Origin: Candidatus Sulfopaludibacter sp. SbA3
GTDB lineage: Bacteria; Acidobacteriota; Terriglobia; Bryobacterales; Bryobacteraceae
Reading direction: 5' to 3'
DNA length: 64,000 nt
Assembly (NCBI GenBank): GCA_945893365.1
Contig: CAMDED010000010.1
Location: 1-64,000 of the forward strand
Each line of letters opens with the position of its first letter. Positions within the stretch are counted from its first letter, which is position 1. A program made the translations under genes and the position numbers. The notes beneath the pieces are model-generated. The model was not told the DNA's origin. It ran no database searches and saw nothing but the letters and a program-made list of their open reading frames with translations. Positions 44,221 through 52,025 of this stretch are shown here, piece after piece.

Positions 44221-45885
44221 TTAGGAAAATACAATCTCGAAGGTATGGTCGAACGGCGTGAAGCCGCAAAGATAAACCGCCGGTCCCGCGTGCTTCGCCT
44301 CCGCGCCGCGAACTTGCGTGTACCTGTGTTCGCCGAGGCCCGGTCCGATGCGTACCGTATTCGCGCCCATCCTGTACTCGGCATGTCCGTTTGCCAGGAG
44401 CCAGGCATCCGGCGTGTTTGGAGCAGCCGCGCAGTTTTCGATCTTGCCGCCCTCGCGCAAAGTTACTTCAATTGCCACCGGAACGTTGTCGGTGCCCCCC
44501 GACCGCACCCGCAGACGAAATCCGTTCGCGACCTCTCTTACTTCAGCCGACTGAACCAGCCTGCAAACTTCCGTGGCCTTGCGCTCCTTGCGGATTCGAT
44601 ACCACTCGTCCTCATCCGCGGGGACGGGACGCGCCTTCTCCAGCGGCTGGTAGTACGCGGCCACAAGCTCGGGTTGCTCGAAAACGTACGCGCCATCTTT
44701 CTTCTCCGCGCGCGTTGGAACGAACTGACCTTTTCCGAAGAAGGCGCTCGCGAATCGAACCGCGGATACAACCGCTTCGCCGCCGCGCGCATTCAGGAAA
44801 CGGCTGTTCCCGCTTAAGAACAGGGTTGCGCTTAGCGAGCGGCGCCGGATACGCGCGATTCCCAGCTTCCGGAACTCGCGCTCGTAGTCGTCGGGCAGAG
44901 GCGCGGCTGGCGGCGGGGGCGCGGAGAGCTCGGGGTACTCCATCAACATCGCCAGGCTCGCGTACCGGTTTTGAAATTTTTGTGCCAGCGTGGCGAACTG
45001 TCCGTTGCGATCCCGCCATGCAAGGTAACGCAGCGGGAACCAGTACCCTGCCATGGAACCGCGTTGATTGCGGTCCTGGCGCCGCGAGATTTCCGTAACA
45101 GGTTCGAGATCGCCGTGCATCAGGTAAAGCATCGAGTTGAGATTGCGCCGCGCCGCGTCGAGCAGCTCCGGTCTCTTTAGTTTCGCTGCCATCACCACCA
45201 GCGCGCTGTCGACGATCGGATTGTATTGAGCCGTGCTGCGCTCGGCAAACTGGCCGTCCTCGTCGATGTCGACGCCCTCGGCAAGCCACTTGTCGATTCG
45301 CCCGGTATAGGCCCGCGATGGAAACAGTTCGTTCAATTGTGCAAGAGCCGCGCACAGGACCCAGCGATGGTTCGGCGTGTGCACTCCGCCCTCCGCGAGA
45401 GCCCCGCCCGCCTTGCGCAGAAACGGCTCCATGATGGCGCTCAACTCGCGATCGCCCGCCCGGGACGCCAGTACCGCCGCCGTGGCCGCGCCGCGCACCG
45501 CGAAGGACAAGTCCGCGGGCGAGTTGAAATTCGTGATCGGATTGTCGATATTTCCCTGCGCGTTCTGCATCCTCGACAAGTGCTGAGCCGAGAGCCGCAG
45601 ACGGCCGATCATCAGGGAGTTCTTGTGAAAGTTCGATCCCGGATGTAGAAACGCAGGCACGAAGATCGTCCAGCTTCCCGCGGCCGTGCCTGCGTAGCAG
45701 AGGCCGTATTCGTCGGGAAAGCCGCCATACCAGCGGCTGGCAGGGTCGGTGATCTGGAGTTTGAGGTAGGCTTCGACGGCGGCGTCGTGGCGCGTCACGG
45801 CGGTTGAATCGATTGCCGAAGCGTTTGCCGGAGTTTGCCCGGCCAATGCGGGTGCGGCAGCGGCCAGCAGGTTCCTGCGCGTCAT
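44221..45885 (-). CDS. Exported protein of unknown function with helical-toroid-like region
   Basis: I do not recognise a named family. The start at ATG 45885 gives 554 residues with a Tat-like leader (TRRNLLAAAAPALAGQTPAN). Residues about 25-300 have repeated amphipathic helices with Trp, Tyr and Asn-rich loops (RWYGGFPDEYGLCYAGTAAG, HTPNHRWVLCAALAQL), as in alpha/alpha-toroid polysaccharide lyases and hydrolases. The C-terminal 200 residues are beta-rich (FRLRVRSGGTDNVPVAIEVT). A heparinase- or lyase-like role is possible but unproven. The start overlaps the APC permease stop by 4 bases, so they are coupled. A longer frame to 46224 is only noise in the permease gene. Confidence 0.72.
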   Translation of the reverse strand: MTRRNLLAAAAPALAGQTPANASAIDSTAVTRHDAAVEAYLKLQITDPASRWYGGFPDEYGLCYAGTAAGSWTIFVPAFLHPGSNFHKNSLMIGRLRLSAQHLSRMQNAQGNIDNPITNFNSPADLSFAVRGAATAAVLASRAGDRELSAIMEPFLRKAGGALAEGGVHTPNHRWVLCAALAQLNELFPSRAYTGRIDKWLAEGVDIDEDGQFAERSTAQYNPIVDSALVVMAAKLKRPELLDAARRNLNSMLYLMHGDLEPVTEISRRQDRNQRGSMAGYWFPLRYLAWRDRNGQFATLAQKFQNRYASLAMLMEYPELSAPPPPAAPLPDDYEREFRKLGIARIRRRSLSATLFLSGNSRFLNARGGEAVVSAVRFASAFFGKGQFVPTRAEKKDGAYVFEQPELVAAYYQPLEKARPVPADEDEWYRIRKERKATEVCRLVQSAEVREVANGFRLRVRSGGTDNVPVAIEVTLREGGKIENCAAAPNTPDAWLLANGHAEYRMGANTVRIGPGLGEHRYTQVRGAEAKHAGPAVYLCGFTPFDHTFEIVFS

Positions 45886-47267
45886 GCCTTCCGGTCGCGA
45901 AGCCACAACCGGTAGATCGCGGCGCCGGCGGCGATATTCGCGAGCGCAATGAAGCTGGCTTTGGGCTGCCAGATAATGCCGTAGATTGTCATGCAGCCCC
46001 CAACAAGAATGTATGCCGCGGGAATGGCCGGAAAACAGAAGCTCACCGGTTTCAGCGTTTGCCATCCTTCGCGGCGCCGGAAGACAAACAGCGAAGCGAC
46101 CGAGAGCACCGTGAAGAAAGTCAGGCTCATGCCGATGAAAAACACCAGTTGGGGGAATGGCGTGAGAGTCATGAGGACGGCGCACGCTCCCTGAGCCAGG
46201 ATCGCATTCGTCGGCGTTCGCCACTTTGGATGCACCACCGCCGCCTTCCGGAAGAACGCGCCGTTCTGCGCCATGGCGTAATAGACGCGCGGCCCGATGG
46301 TCACCATCGCGCTGACTGTCGAGACGATGGACAGCGCCATTGCGGCGGCGAACACTCCGGCCACTTCAGGCCCAAACAGATTCGAAGCGGCGAGCGACCC
46401 CACCGCGATCTGATCCTTCATCTGCTCAAGCGGCATTGCGTAGAAGAAAACCAGATTGAGACCAAGATACAGGGCCGTTACCAACGCCGTGCCCGCGGCC
46501 AGCGCCGCCGGCAGCGTGCGCTCGGGCCGCTTCAACTCTTCGGCCACGTACGTGGCGGCGTTCCATCCGCTGTAAGACACCATGACCCACAACAGCGTCA
46601 CGACAAACTGCGCGGGCAGGGCGGTCGTGGAAGTTCGCACGGCCGGTTCGGACAAATGGCTCCAGCTTCCGTTGCCATAAAGGAAGCCGCCGAAGACGAA
46701 CAGTATGATCACCACGATCTTCCCGCCCGTCAGTACGTTTTGGATCTTCGCGACGCGCTCGACGCCGAAGCAGTTGAGCGCGGTGAAAACCAGAATAAGC
46801 AAAGACGCCATCCACTGCGCGCCGCCGAACTTTAACGTCAGCGCGCCGGCGCCGATCGTGAAACCGCTTTCCTGGCGAAGCACGGGGAAGAAATGCCCAA
46901 GGTAGTCGGAGAAGGTGAGCGCGGCGGCGGCGATAGGGGCGGAGAAGCCGGCAAAAAACGAGGTCCAGCCGGTCATGAAGCCCCAAGTCGGTCCGAATGC
47001 CCGCGTGAGGTAAACGTACTCCCCGCCGGAGCTGGGGAAGTTAATTCCAAGCTCGGAATAGCTGAATGCCCCGGCAAGGGCGAAGAGCGAGCCTACGGCC
47101 CACGCCGCGAGAATAATCTTGGCGTCGCCAAGCTGTCCCACCATGAAGCCGGTGGTGCCGAAGATGCCGGTTCCCACCATGTTCGAGACCACGAGCGCCG
47201 TTGCCGAGACAAATCCGAGCTGTCTGAGAAGCGTGGTGGCCTTGCCGGGCTGGAGTTGCGTTGCCAA
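45882..47267 (-). CDS. APC family amino acid permease
   Basis: This 461-residue membrane protein has about 12 hydrophobic segments and the APC signature in the first helix, SATALVVSNMVGTGIFGTTG. The SGGEYVYLTRAFGPTWGFM loop and the ELKRPERTLPAAL cytoplasmic segment are also diagnostic. It imports or exchanges amino acids or polyamines. Its start is TTG 47267; no ribosome binding site is strong, so the exact start is uncertain. Its stop codon is overlapped by the ATG of an exported protein of unknown function. Confidence 0.87.
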   Translation of the reverse strand: MATQLQPGKATTLLRQLGFVSATALVVSNMVGTGIFGTTGFMVGQLGDAKIILAAWAVGSLFALAGAFSYSELGINFPSSGGEYVYLTRAFGPTWGFMTGWTSFFAGFSAPIAAAALTFSDYLGHFFPVLRQESGFTIGAGALTLKFGGAQWMASLLILVFTALNCFGVERVAKIQNVLTGGKIVVIILFVFGGFLYGNGSWSHLSEPAVRTSTTALPAQFVVTLLWVMVSYSGWNAATYVAEELKRPERTLPAALAAGTALVTALYLGLNLVFFYAMPLEQMKDQIAVGSLAASNLFGPEVAGVFAAAMALSIVSTVSAMVTIGPRVYYAMAQNGAFFRKAAVVHPKWRTPTNAILAQGACAVLMTLTPFPQLVFFIGMSLTFFTVLSVASLFVFRRREGWQTLKPVSFCFPAIPAAYILVGGCMTIYGIIWQPKASFIALANIAAGAAIYRLWLRDRKA

Positions 47268-47780
47268 CTCACTATTCTACGGCAAGTTCGAAAACTCCGG
47301 GTGACGCGTAGACCCTGCACTTCCGTTTGAGTAGTTGCCGATGCCCTCTTGATGGCCCCCGAAGCCCTTATTCATACGGGTTTCAAGAGGATGAAGACGC
47401 GCCGGAGGTCACCGCCCAACGGGTAAGAAACAAGACCAACCATTCAGGAGTTCCTCGGATTTCCGGTCCCTACCCGGGTTCGGACGGGTCTGGGAGAGGA
47501 TGTTCTTGATTCCGTCGGCCGGCGCATGGAACCGGAATGGCGGAATACCAAAGAACCGCTGCAAGACGACGGCAACTTCCCGCAAAGGATGCGAAGTTTC
47601 ATCTTCCGTCCCGGAAAGACCGCTGCAAAGAACGCCGCCGCAGTTACCGGCACGACCAGGTTCTTCAATCGTCGCTACTTCATGACGCGGATGTCTTCCA
47701 GGTTGTAGCTCTGTTTAATGAAGCGAAAAGTCTCCTGTCGGGAAACTCCCGGAGCAACGTGGGCGCGATACGGAGACGTC
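47268..47780. other. Gene-free stretch between APC permease and tRNA-Leu
   Basis: No gene or known element is visible in these 513 bases. Short open frames occur on both strands but lack family motifs, and none has a good ribosome binding site. A former gene or integrated element next to the tRNA could have decayed here, but I see no recombinase or attachment-site repeat of the tRNA end. Confidence 0.4.
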
Positions 47781-47867
47781 TGGTGCGGATGAGAGGACTT
47801 GAACCTCCACTCCCTTGCGAGAACTGAGACCTGAACCCAGCGCGTCTGCCAATTCCGCCACATCCGC
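47781..47867 (-). tRNA. tRNA-Leu (anticodon CAG)
   Basis: On the minus strand, 87 bases run from GCGGATGTGGCGGAATTGG to CATCCGCACCA. The 7-base acceptor arms GCGGATG and CATCCGC pair perfectly, with discriminator A and an encoded CCA end. The anticodon arm is CTGGG-TTCAGGT-CTCAG, giving anticodon CAG. A long variable arm and GGTTCAAGTCC T-arm sequence match class II leucine tRNAs. Confidence 0.95.
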
Positions 47868-47926
47868 ACGCTTTCGACGAATTCATGCTAGCACAGCCGC
47901 GGGTCGAGCGGCAAACACCGCGTGCA

Positions 47927-47964
47927 GGACCTGGACCATTGTCGGGGTAGGTCCGTTTTTTTTT
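47927..47964 (+). terminator. Possible Rho-independent terminator
   Basis: GGACCT (47927-47932) pairs with AGGTCC (47949-47954), followed by G and nine T. No plus-strand gene lies immediately upstream, so it may end antisense transcription or be a leader attenuator of the gene at 48035. Confidence 0.45.
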
Positions 47965-48034
47965 CGGTACCGGTACGGCTTCGACGACTGATTGCTCTCG
48001 TTCTACGGTAAGCTACGATGTAGTTGGCGTCGAT

Positions 48035-49090
48035 ATGATTCTACCGCAAACCTTTTTCGGTGCACTGCTGCTCCTGCTTCTGACCCTATTCTGCTGGGGA
48101 TCCTGGGCAAACACGTTCAAACTCGCCGGGAAATGGCGATTTGAATTGTATTATTTCGATTTTGCCTTCGGAGTGCTTCTGGCTGCCGTTGTCTGCGCCT
48201 TCACTCTCGGTTCGCAGCCCACGGCCGACGGGCTCGAGTTCCTTGACGATATCGCTCATACCGGCCGCCGCCAGGCCGTCTACGGGTTCGCCGCCGGGGC
48301 CATCTTCAACTTGGCCAACATGCTGTTCATGGCGGCGATTTCGGTGGCGGGCCTGGCCGTCGCGTTCCCTGTGGGTTTGGGCACTGCGCTCTTCGTCGGC
48401 ACTCTCGTGAACTACGCGGTTCAGCCCAAGGGGAACACGGTGCTTCTTTTTTCCGGCGTCGCCATTGTCGCCGCCTCCATTGTTGCGGACGCGCTCGCGT
48501 ACAGGTCGCACGCGCGCGCGAAGCTTGAAGAGGAGATCGGCAAGGCCGGAAGGACCAAATCTAAGAAGAAGAAGGACGGAAGCCTGAAGGCGATCATCCT
48601 ATGCGTTGCCAGCGGCGTCCTGATGGGTTCATACTTTCCGCTTATCGACTTGGCGAAGGCAGGCGACAACGGCATGGGTCCCTACTCGGTTGGACTGGTT
48701 TTCGCCGCGGGCGTTTTCGCGAGCACTTTCCTACTTAACTTATTCCTGATGAATCTGCCCGTGCAGGGACAAGCGGTCGAGATCCTCGATTACTTCAAGG
48801 GTCGCGCGACGCAGCACCTTCTGGGCCTTCTCGGTGGCGCCCTTTGGTTTTCCGGGATGATATCCAGCCTTGTTGTCGCCGCGGCTGTGGCTAAGGACGC
48901 GCAAATCGGCCCCGCAGCCGGTCTCGCCCTGCGCCAGGGCGCGACCATGATTGGCGCACTCTGGGGACTGCTGGTTTGGAAGGAATTCCAGAATGCGGAC
49001 GTCCGCGTTAAGACATTGATTATATTGACTTTGGTTCTTTTTGTCTCGGGACTTGGCATGATTTCGATCGCTCCCCTTTACTCGCGCTAA
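48035..49090 (+). CDS. GRP/ureide-permease-like membrane transporter (DMT superfamily)
   Basis: This 351-residue membrane protein has about 10 transmembrane segments. The N-terminal LFCWGSWANTFKLAGKWRFE is close to a pattern of plant ureide permeases and related bacterial transporters in the drug/metabolite superfamily. It also has GAIFNLANMLFMAAISVAGL and FPVGLGTALFVGTLVNY. A cytoplasmic Lys-rich loop (KAGRTKSKKKKDGSLK) splits the two halves. The substrate could be a sugar or a nucleobase derivative. A possible promoter TTGCTC-16-TACGAT lies at 47991-48018. A strong terminator follows the stop. Confidence 0.75.
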   Translation: MILPQTFFGALLLLLLTLFCWGSWANTFKLAGKWRFELYYFDFAFGVLLAAVVCAFTLGSQPTADGLEFLDDIAHTGRRQAVYGFAAGAIFNLANMLFMAAISVAGLAVAFPVGLGTALFVGTLVNYAVQPKGNTVLLFSGVAIVAASIVADALAYRSHARAKLEEEIGKAGRTKSKKKKDGSLKAIILCVASGVLMGSYFPLIDLAKAGDNGMGPYSVGLVFAAGVFASTFLLNLFLMNLPVQGQAVEILDYFKGRATQHLLGLLGGALWFSGMISSLVVAAAVAKDAQIGPAAGLALRQGATMIGALWGLLVWKEFQNADVRVKTLIILTLVLFVSGLGMISIAPLYSR

Positions 49091-49117
49091 GCTTTTTCGC
49101 CCATCGGCCCCGCACCA

Positions 49118-49154
49118 GCCCTCACCCCTCTTTAACGGGGGTGCGGGCTTTTTT
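49118..49154 (+). terminator. Rho-independent terminator after the permease gene
   Basis: The hairpin GCCC-T-CACCCC / GGGGTG-C-GGGC (49118-49148) is followed by six T. It ends transcription 28 bases after the permease stop codon. Confidence 0.9.
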
Positions 49155-49269
49155 GGGGCGCGCCGGGCGAAGGAGCTTCTCGCATCGTCCGGGAACATCC
49201 CTTCCCGCTCCCGCGCGCCACTCCCAGCGTCCCTCCAAATAAGAGCCTGAAGTTTTTTTGCGGTGTATA

Positions 49270-49298
49270 TTGACAATGAGACGCTCATATTATATACT
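49270..49298 (+). promoter_or_regulatory. Hsp20 promoter with a palindrome in the spacer
   Basis: A perfect -35 box TTGACA (49270-49275) and a good -10 box TATACT (49293-49298) are separated by 17 bases. The spacer opens with the perfect palindrome ATGAG-ACG-CTCAT (49276-49288), a plausible repressor site. It is not a CIRCE (TTAGCACTC) element. Confidence 0.7.
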
Positions 49299-49320
49299 CC
49301 TTAATGAGGAAGATAAACTT

Positions 49321-49746
49321 ATGTCGATTACACACTACGACCCACTCAGCACCAGCCTTCGCATGTTCGAAGACGCTGTTTCCCATCTCATGAGCGAGCC
49401 CCGCTCTGCACGCCCTTGGTCGCCGGCGGTAGACATCTTCGAAACCGACAATGAGATCGTTCTCCGCGCGGACCTGCCGGACGTGGATCTTAGCGACATC
49501 GACGTTCGAATCGAGAATCAGACTCTCACCCTGAAGGGAGAGCGGAAATTCGAGAAAACCGAGGGCAACAAGGGCTTCCACCGCATCGAGCGCAGTTTCG
49601 GCAGCTTTGTCCGGAGCTTCGCCGTGCCGGCCACGCTCGAAACGGAAAAGGTCAGCGCCGAGTTCAAGAACGGCGTCCTCACCATCCGTCTGCCCATCAA
49701 AGAGGCGGCCAAGCCGAAACAAGTGAAAGTGGAGGTGAAGGCCTAA
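49321..49746 (+). CDS. Small heat shock protein Hsp20 (alpha-crystallin family)
   Basis: This 141-residue protein starts at ATG 49321 with a GAGGAAG ribosome binding site; a longer in-frame start at 49258 would sit upstream of the promoter. The alpha-crystallin domain spans about residues 38-135: WSPAVDIFETDNEIVLRADL, the E.qtLtlkGER segment, SFVRSFAVPATL and the AEFKNGVLTIRLP signature. The final motif (KPKQVKVEV) is the IxI/VxV-type tail used for oligomer assembly. It is an ATP-independent holdase. It is a single-gene unit with its own promoter and terminator. Confidence 0.95.
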   Translation: MSITHYDPLSTSLRMFEDAVSHLMSEPRSARPWSPAVDIFETDNEIVLRADLPDVDLSDIDVRIENQTLTLKGERKFEKTEGNKGFHRIERSFGSFVRSFAVPATLETEKVSAEFKNGVLTIRLPIKEAAKPKQVKVEVKA

Positions 49747-49762
49747 CCGAGGCCTTGTCAAC

Positions 49763-49901
49763 TCGGCACGCAGGCTCCTCGACGGGCCTGCCATGTCGGC
49801 CGGCAGGCGCCTTGAAGGGCTGCCCAAGTCAAGGGGCGGGTTCTTCGAAGCGTTTGCTCCAGGTCGGCTGGCAGGCTCCCTTTGGAGGGCCTGCCTTTTT
49901 T
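49763..49901 (+). repeat. Four degenerate tandem units of a terminator-like hairpin
   Basis: Units begin at 49763, 49795, 49829 and 49864 with TCGGC or TCAAGG, followed by an arm rich in GCAGG, a short loop and an arm rich in GCCTGCC. The spacing is 32, 34 and 35 bases. Only the last unit is a proper terminator. Confidence 0.62.
49870..49901 (+). terminator. Rho-independent terminator after hsp20
   Basis: GGCAGGC (49870-49876) pairs with GCCTGCC (49889-49895), followed by six T (49896-49901). It is the last and best-formed of four related hairpin units. Confidence 0.88.
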
Positions 49902-49923
49902 CGTTTGTGGGAGAATGGATCAA

Positions 49924-50775
49924 ATGAGCACAGCCAATACGCTGAAGACGGTCTTCCTGCTTGGACTTCTGAGCGCCCTTCTCCTCGTGGGGGGGCAGGC
50001 CATGGGCGGGCGGCGCGGGCTATACCTAGGCCTCACGCTGGCCGTGGTCATGAACTTCGCGAGCTACTTCTTCTCGGACAAGATCGCATTGTCCATGTAC
50101 TCGGCGCAGCCCGTCACGGAAACCGAAAATGTGGATGTGTACCGGCGTGTAGCTCCGATGGTGCGCCAGCTTTGCCATCGCATGGAAATCCCTCTCCCCA
50201 GACTTTGGCTCATTCCGGAGGATTCGCCTAACGCTTTCGCCACGGGCCGGAATCCCGCCCACGCGTCGGTTGCGCTCACCGCGGGCGTTTTGCAATTGAT
50301 GGACGACCGGGAACTCGAAGGCGTTATCGCGCATGAGCTTGGACACGTGCTAAACCGCGACATCCTGACCAGTTCTATCGCCGCCACCATCGCTGCCGCT
50401 ATCACCTCGATCGCCCAGATGGCCTTTTTCTTCGGCGGACGGCGCGACGACGAGGAGGAAGGCGGAGGAATGGTGGGCGGAATCGCGATGCTCATTCTGG
50501 GCCCCATAGCCGCGACGCTCATCCAGATGGCGATCTCCCGCACGCGCGAGTTTGCCGCCGATGCCGCCGCGGCGAAATACACGGGCACTCCCTACGGACT
50601 GGTCTCGGCGCTCGGCAAGCTCGAGAATTGGTCGCAGCGCATACCGATGGCGGCCAATCCGGCCACGGCCCATATGTTCATCATCAAGCCGTTTAGCGGG
50701 CAGTCCCTCATGCGCCTGTTCTCAACGCACCCCTCGACGGAGGCGCGCATCGCCGCATTGCAGGCGATTCGTTGA
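49924..50775 (+). CDS. htpX: Membrane zinc metalloprotease HtpX (M48)
   Basis: This 283-residue protein has two N-terminal transmembrane helices (FLLGLLSALLLVGGQAM, then LYLGLTLAVVMNFASYFF). The zinc-protease motif is HELGH (H137-E138-H141 in VIAHELGHVLNRD). Two further membrane segments follow, and the third ligand Glu is in SRTREFAADAAAAK. HtpX degrades damaged membrane proteins together with FtsH. I chose ATG 49924 because GGGAG lies about 9 bases upstream. Position after hsp20 fits protein quality control, but a terminator separates them. It overlaps the methyltransferase gene by 4 bases (TTGA). Confidence 0.95.
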   Translation: MSTANTLKTVFLLGLLSALLLVGGQAMGGRRGLYLGLTLAVVMNFASYFFSDKIALSMYSAQPVTETENVDVYRRVAPMVRQLCHRMEIPLPRLWLIPEDSPNAFATGRNPAHASVALTAGVLQLMDDRELEGVIAHELGHVLNRDILTSSIAATIAAAITSIAQMAFFFGGRRDDEEEGGGMVGGIAMLILGPIAATLIQMAISRTREFAADAAAAKYTGTPYGLVSALGKLENWSQRIPMAANPATAHMFIIKPFSGQSLMRLFSTHPSTEARIAALQAIR

Positions 50776-51962
50776 GTGATCGGGCCACGGTCCGGGTTAC
50801 CCGCAAGGGTGCCGACCGCGCGGCTTCCGGGCACCCCTGGATATTTCGGAGCGATGTTGCCGAGACCGGAAATGCCGCGCCTGGTTCCGCCGTAACCGTC
50901 GCCGATCCAAGAGGCCGTGTTCTCGGTACCGCGCATTACAGTTCCACGTCCCAAATTGCCATTCGTTTCCTTTCGGACCGCGTCGAGCCCATTGACGCCG
51001 CGTTTTTCCGCCGCCGGATCGAGGCCGCCGCCGGGTATCGCACGCGCGTGGTTCGTGGCTCGGATGCGTACCGGATGGTGCATGCCGAGGCCGACCTCCT
51101 GCCAGCCCTCATCGTCGACCGCTACGGCGATTACCTTGTCGTCCAGACGCTCGACCAAGGCATGGACGGAGCAAAGGCCGTGATTGTCGACTGCCTCACT
51201 GCCTTGTTCGCGCCTGCCGCGGTCGTCGAGCGCAACGATGCCGCCGTGCGAAGTCTCGAGTCTCTGCCGCTCCGGAAGGGCGTGCTGTATGGAGAATTGC
51301 CCGGCGAGATTCCGGTCCTCATGAACGGTCTCCGCTTCCACGCCAATCTAATCGAAGGTCAAAAAACCGGCATTTTCCTCGACCAGCGCGAGAACTATAG
51401 CGCGGCGGCCGCGGCGTGTTCGGCAGGCTCCGCGGCTCGAGGAGGCCACGCGCTCGACTGTTTCACCTGCACCGCCGGCTTCGCCATGCATCTGGCGGCC
51501 GGCGCCGAATCGGTCGAAGCCGTGGACAGCTCGGCCGCGGCGCTCGCACTCGCCCGCCGTAACTGCGAATCGAACGGCATCGCGAACGTCTCCTTCCGGG
51601 AAGCGGACGTCTTCGACCTGCTCGGCGGCTACGTTTCGGCGCGGCGCAAGTTTTCGACGGTGGTCCTCGATCCGCCGGCATTCGCCAAGTCCCGCCATAA
51701 CCTTGAGCCGGCCCTCAAAGCTTACAAGGAGATCAACCTGCGCGCGTTACGACTGCTCGAGCCGGGCGGCATTCTCGTTACCTGCTCCTGCTCGCACCAC
51801 GTATCGGAGAGTGCGTTGCTCGAAACCGTGGCCGCGGCATCGCTCGATTCCGGCCGCCGCCTCCGGGTAATCGAGCGCCGCACCCAGTCCGCCGATCACC
51901 CGATTCTCCTCACCGTGGCTGAAACCTGTTACCTGAAGTGCTTGATTTTACAAGTTTTGTGA
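50772..51962 (+). CDS. rlmI: 23S rRNA (cytosine) methyltransferase, RlmI type
   Basis: This 396-residue protein has an N-terminal PUA domain (RVTRKGADRAASGHPWIFRS, residues about 8-80) and an EEHEA-like middle (DLLPALIVDRYGDYLVVQTL). The SAM-dependent methyltransferase domain shows KTGIFLDQRENY, ALDCFTCTAGFAMHLA, VVLDPPAFAKSRH and LVTCSCSHH, the latter carrying the catalytic Cys typical of m5C enzymes of the RlmI class. It modifies 23S rRNA. Its TTG start lies inside the stop codon context of htpX, so translation is coupled. Confidence 0.9.
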   Translation: MSDRATVRVTRKGADRAASGHPWIFRSDVAETGNAAPGSAVTVADPRGRVLGTAHYSSTSQIAIRFLSDRVEPIDAAFFRRRIEAAAGYRTRVVRGSDAYRMVHAEADLLPALIVDRYGDYLVVQTLDQGMDGAKAVIVDCLTALFAPAAVVERNDAAVRSLESLPLRKGVLYGELPGEIPVLMNGLRFHANLIEGQKTGIFLDQRENYSAAAAACSAGSAARGGHALDCFTCTAGFAMHLAAGAESVEAVDSSAAALALARRNCESNGIANVSFREADVFDLLGGYVSARRKFSTVVLDPPAFAKSRHNLEPALKAYKEINLRALRLLEPGGILVTCSCSHHVSESALLETVAAASLDSGRRLRVIERRTQSADHPILLTVAETCYLKCLILQVL

Positions 51963-52025
51963 CATAGTCTAGTAGGTGGCTTTTCCCACTTTTCCCCTCT
52001 TTAGGCTAGAAGGAGTTTTCGGACC

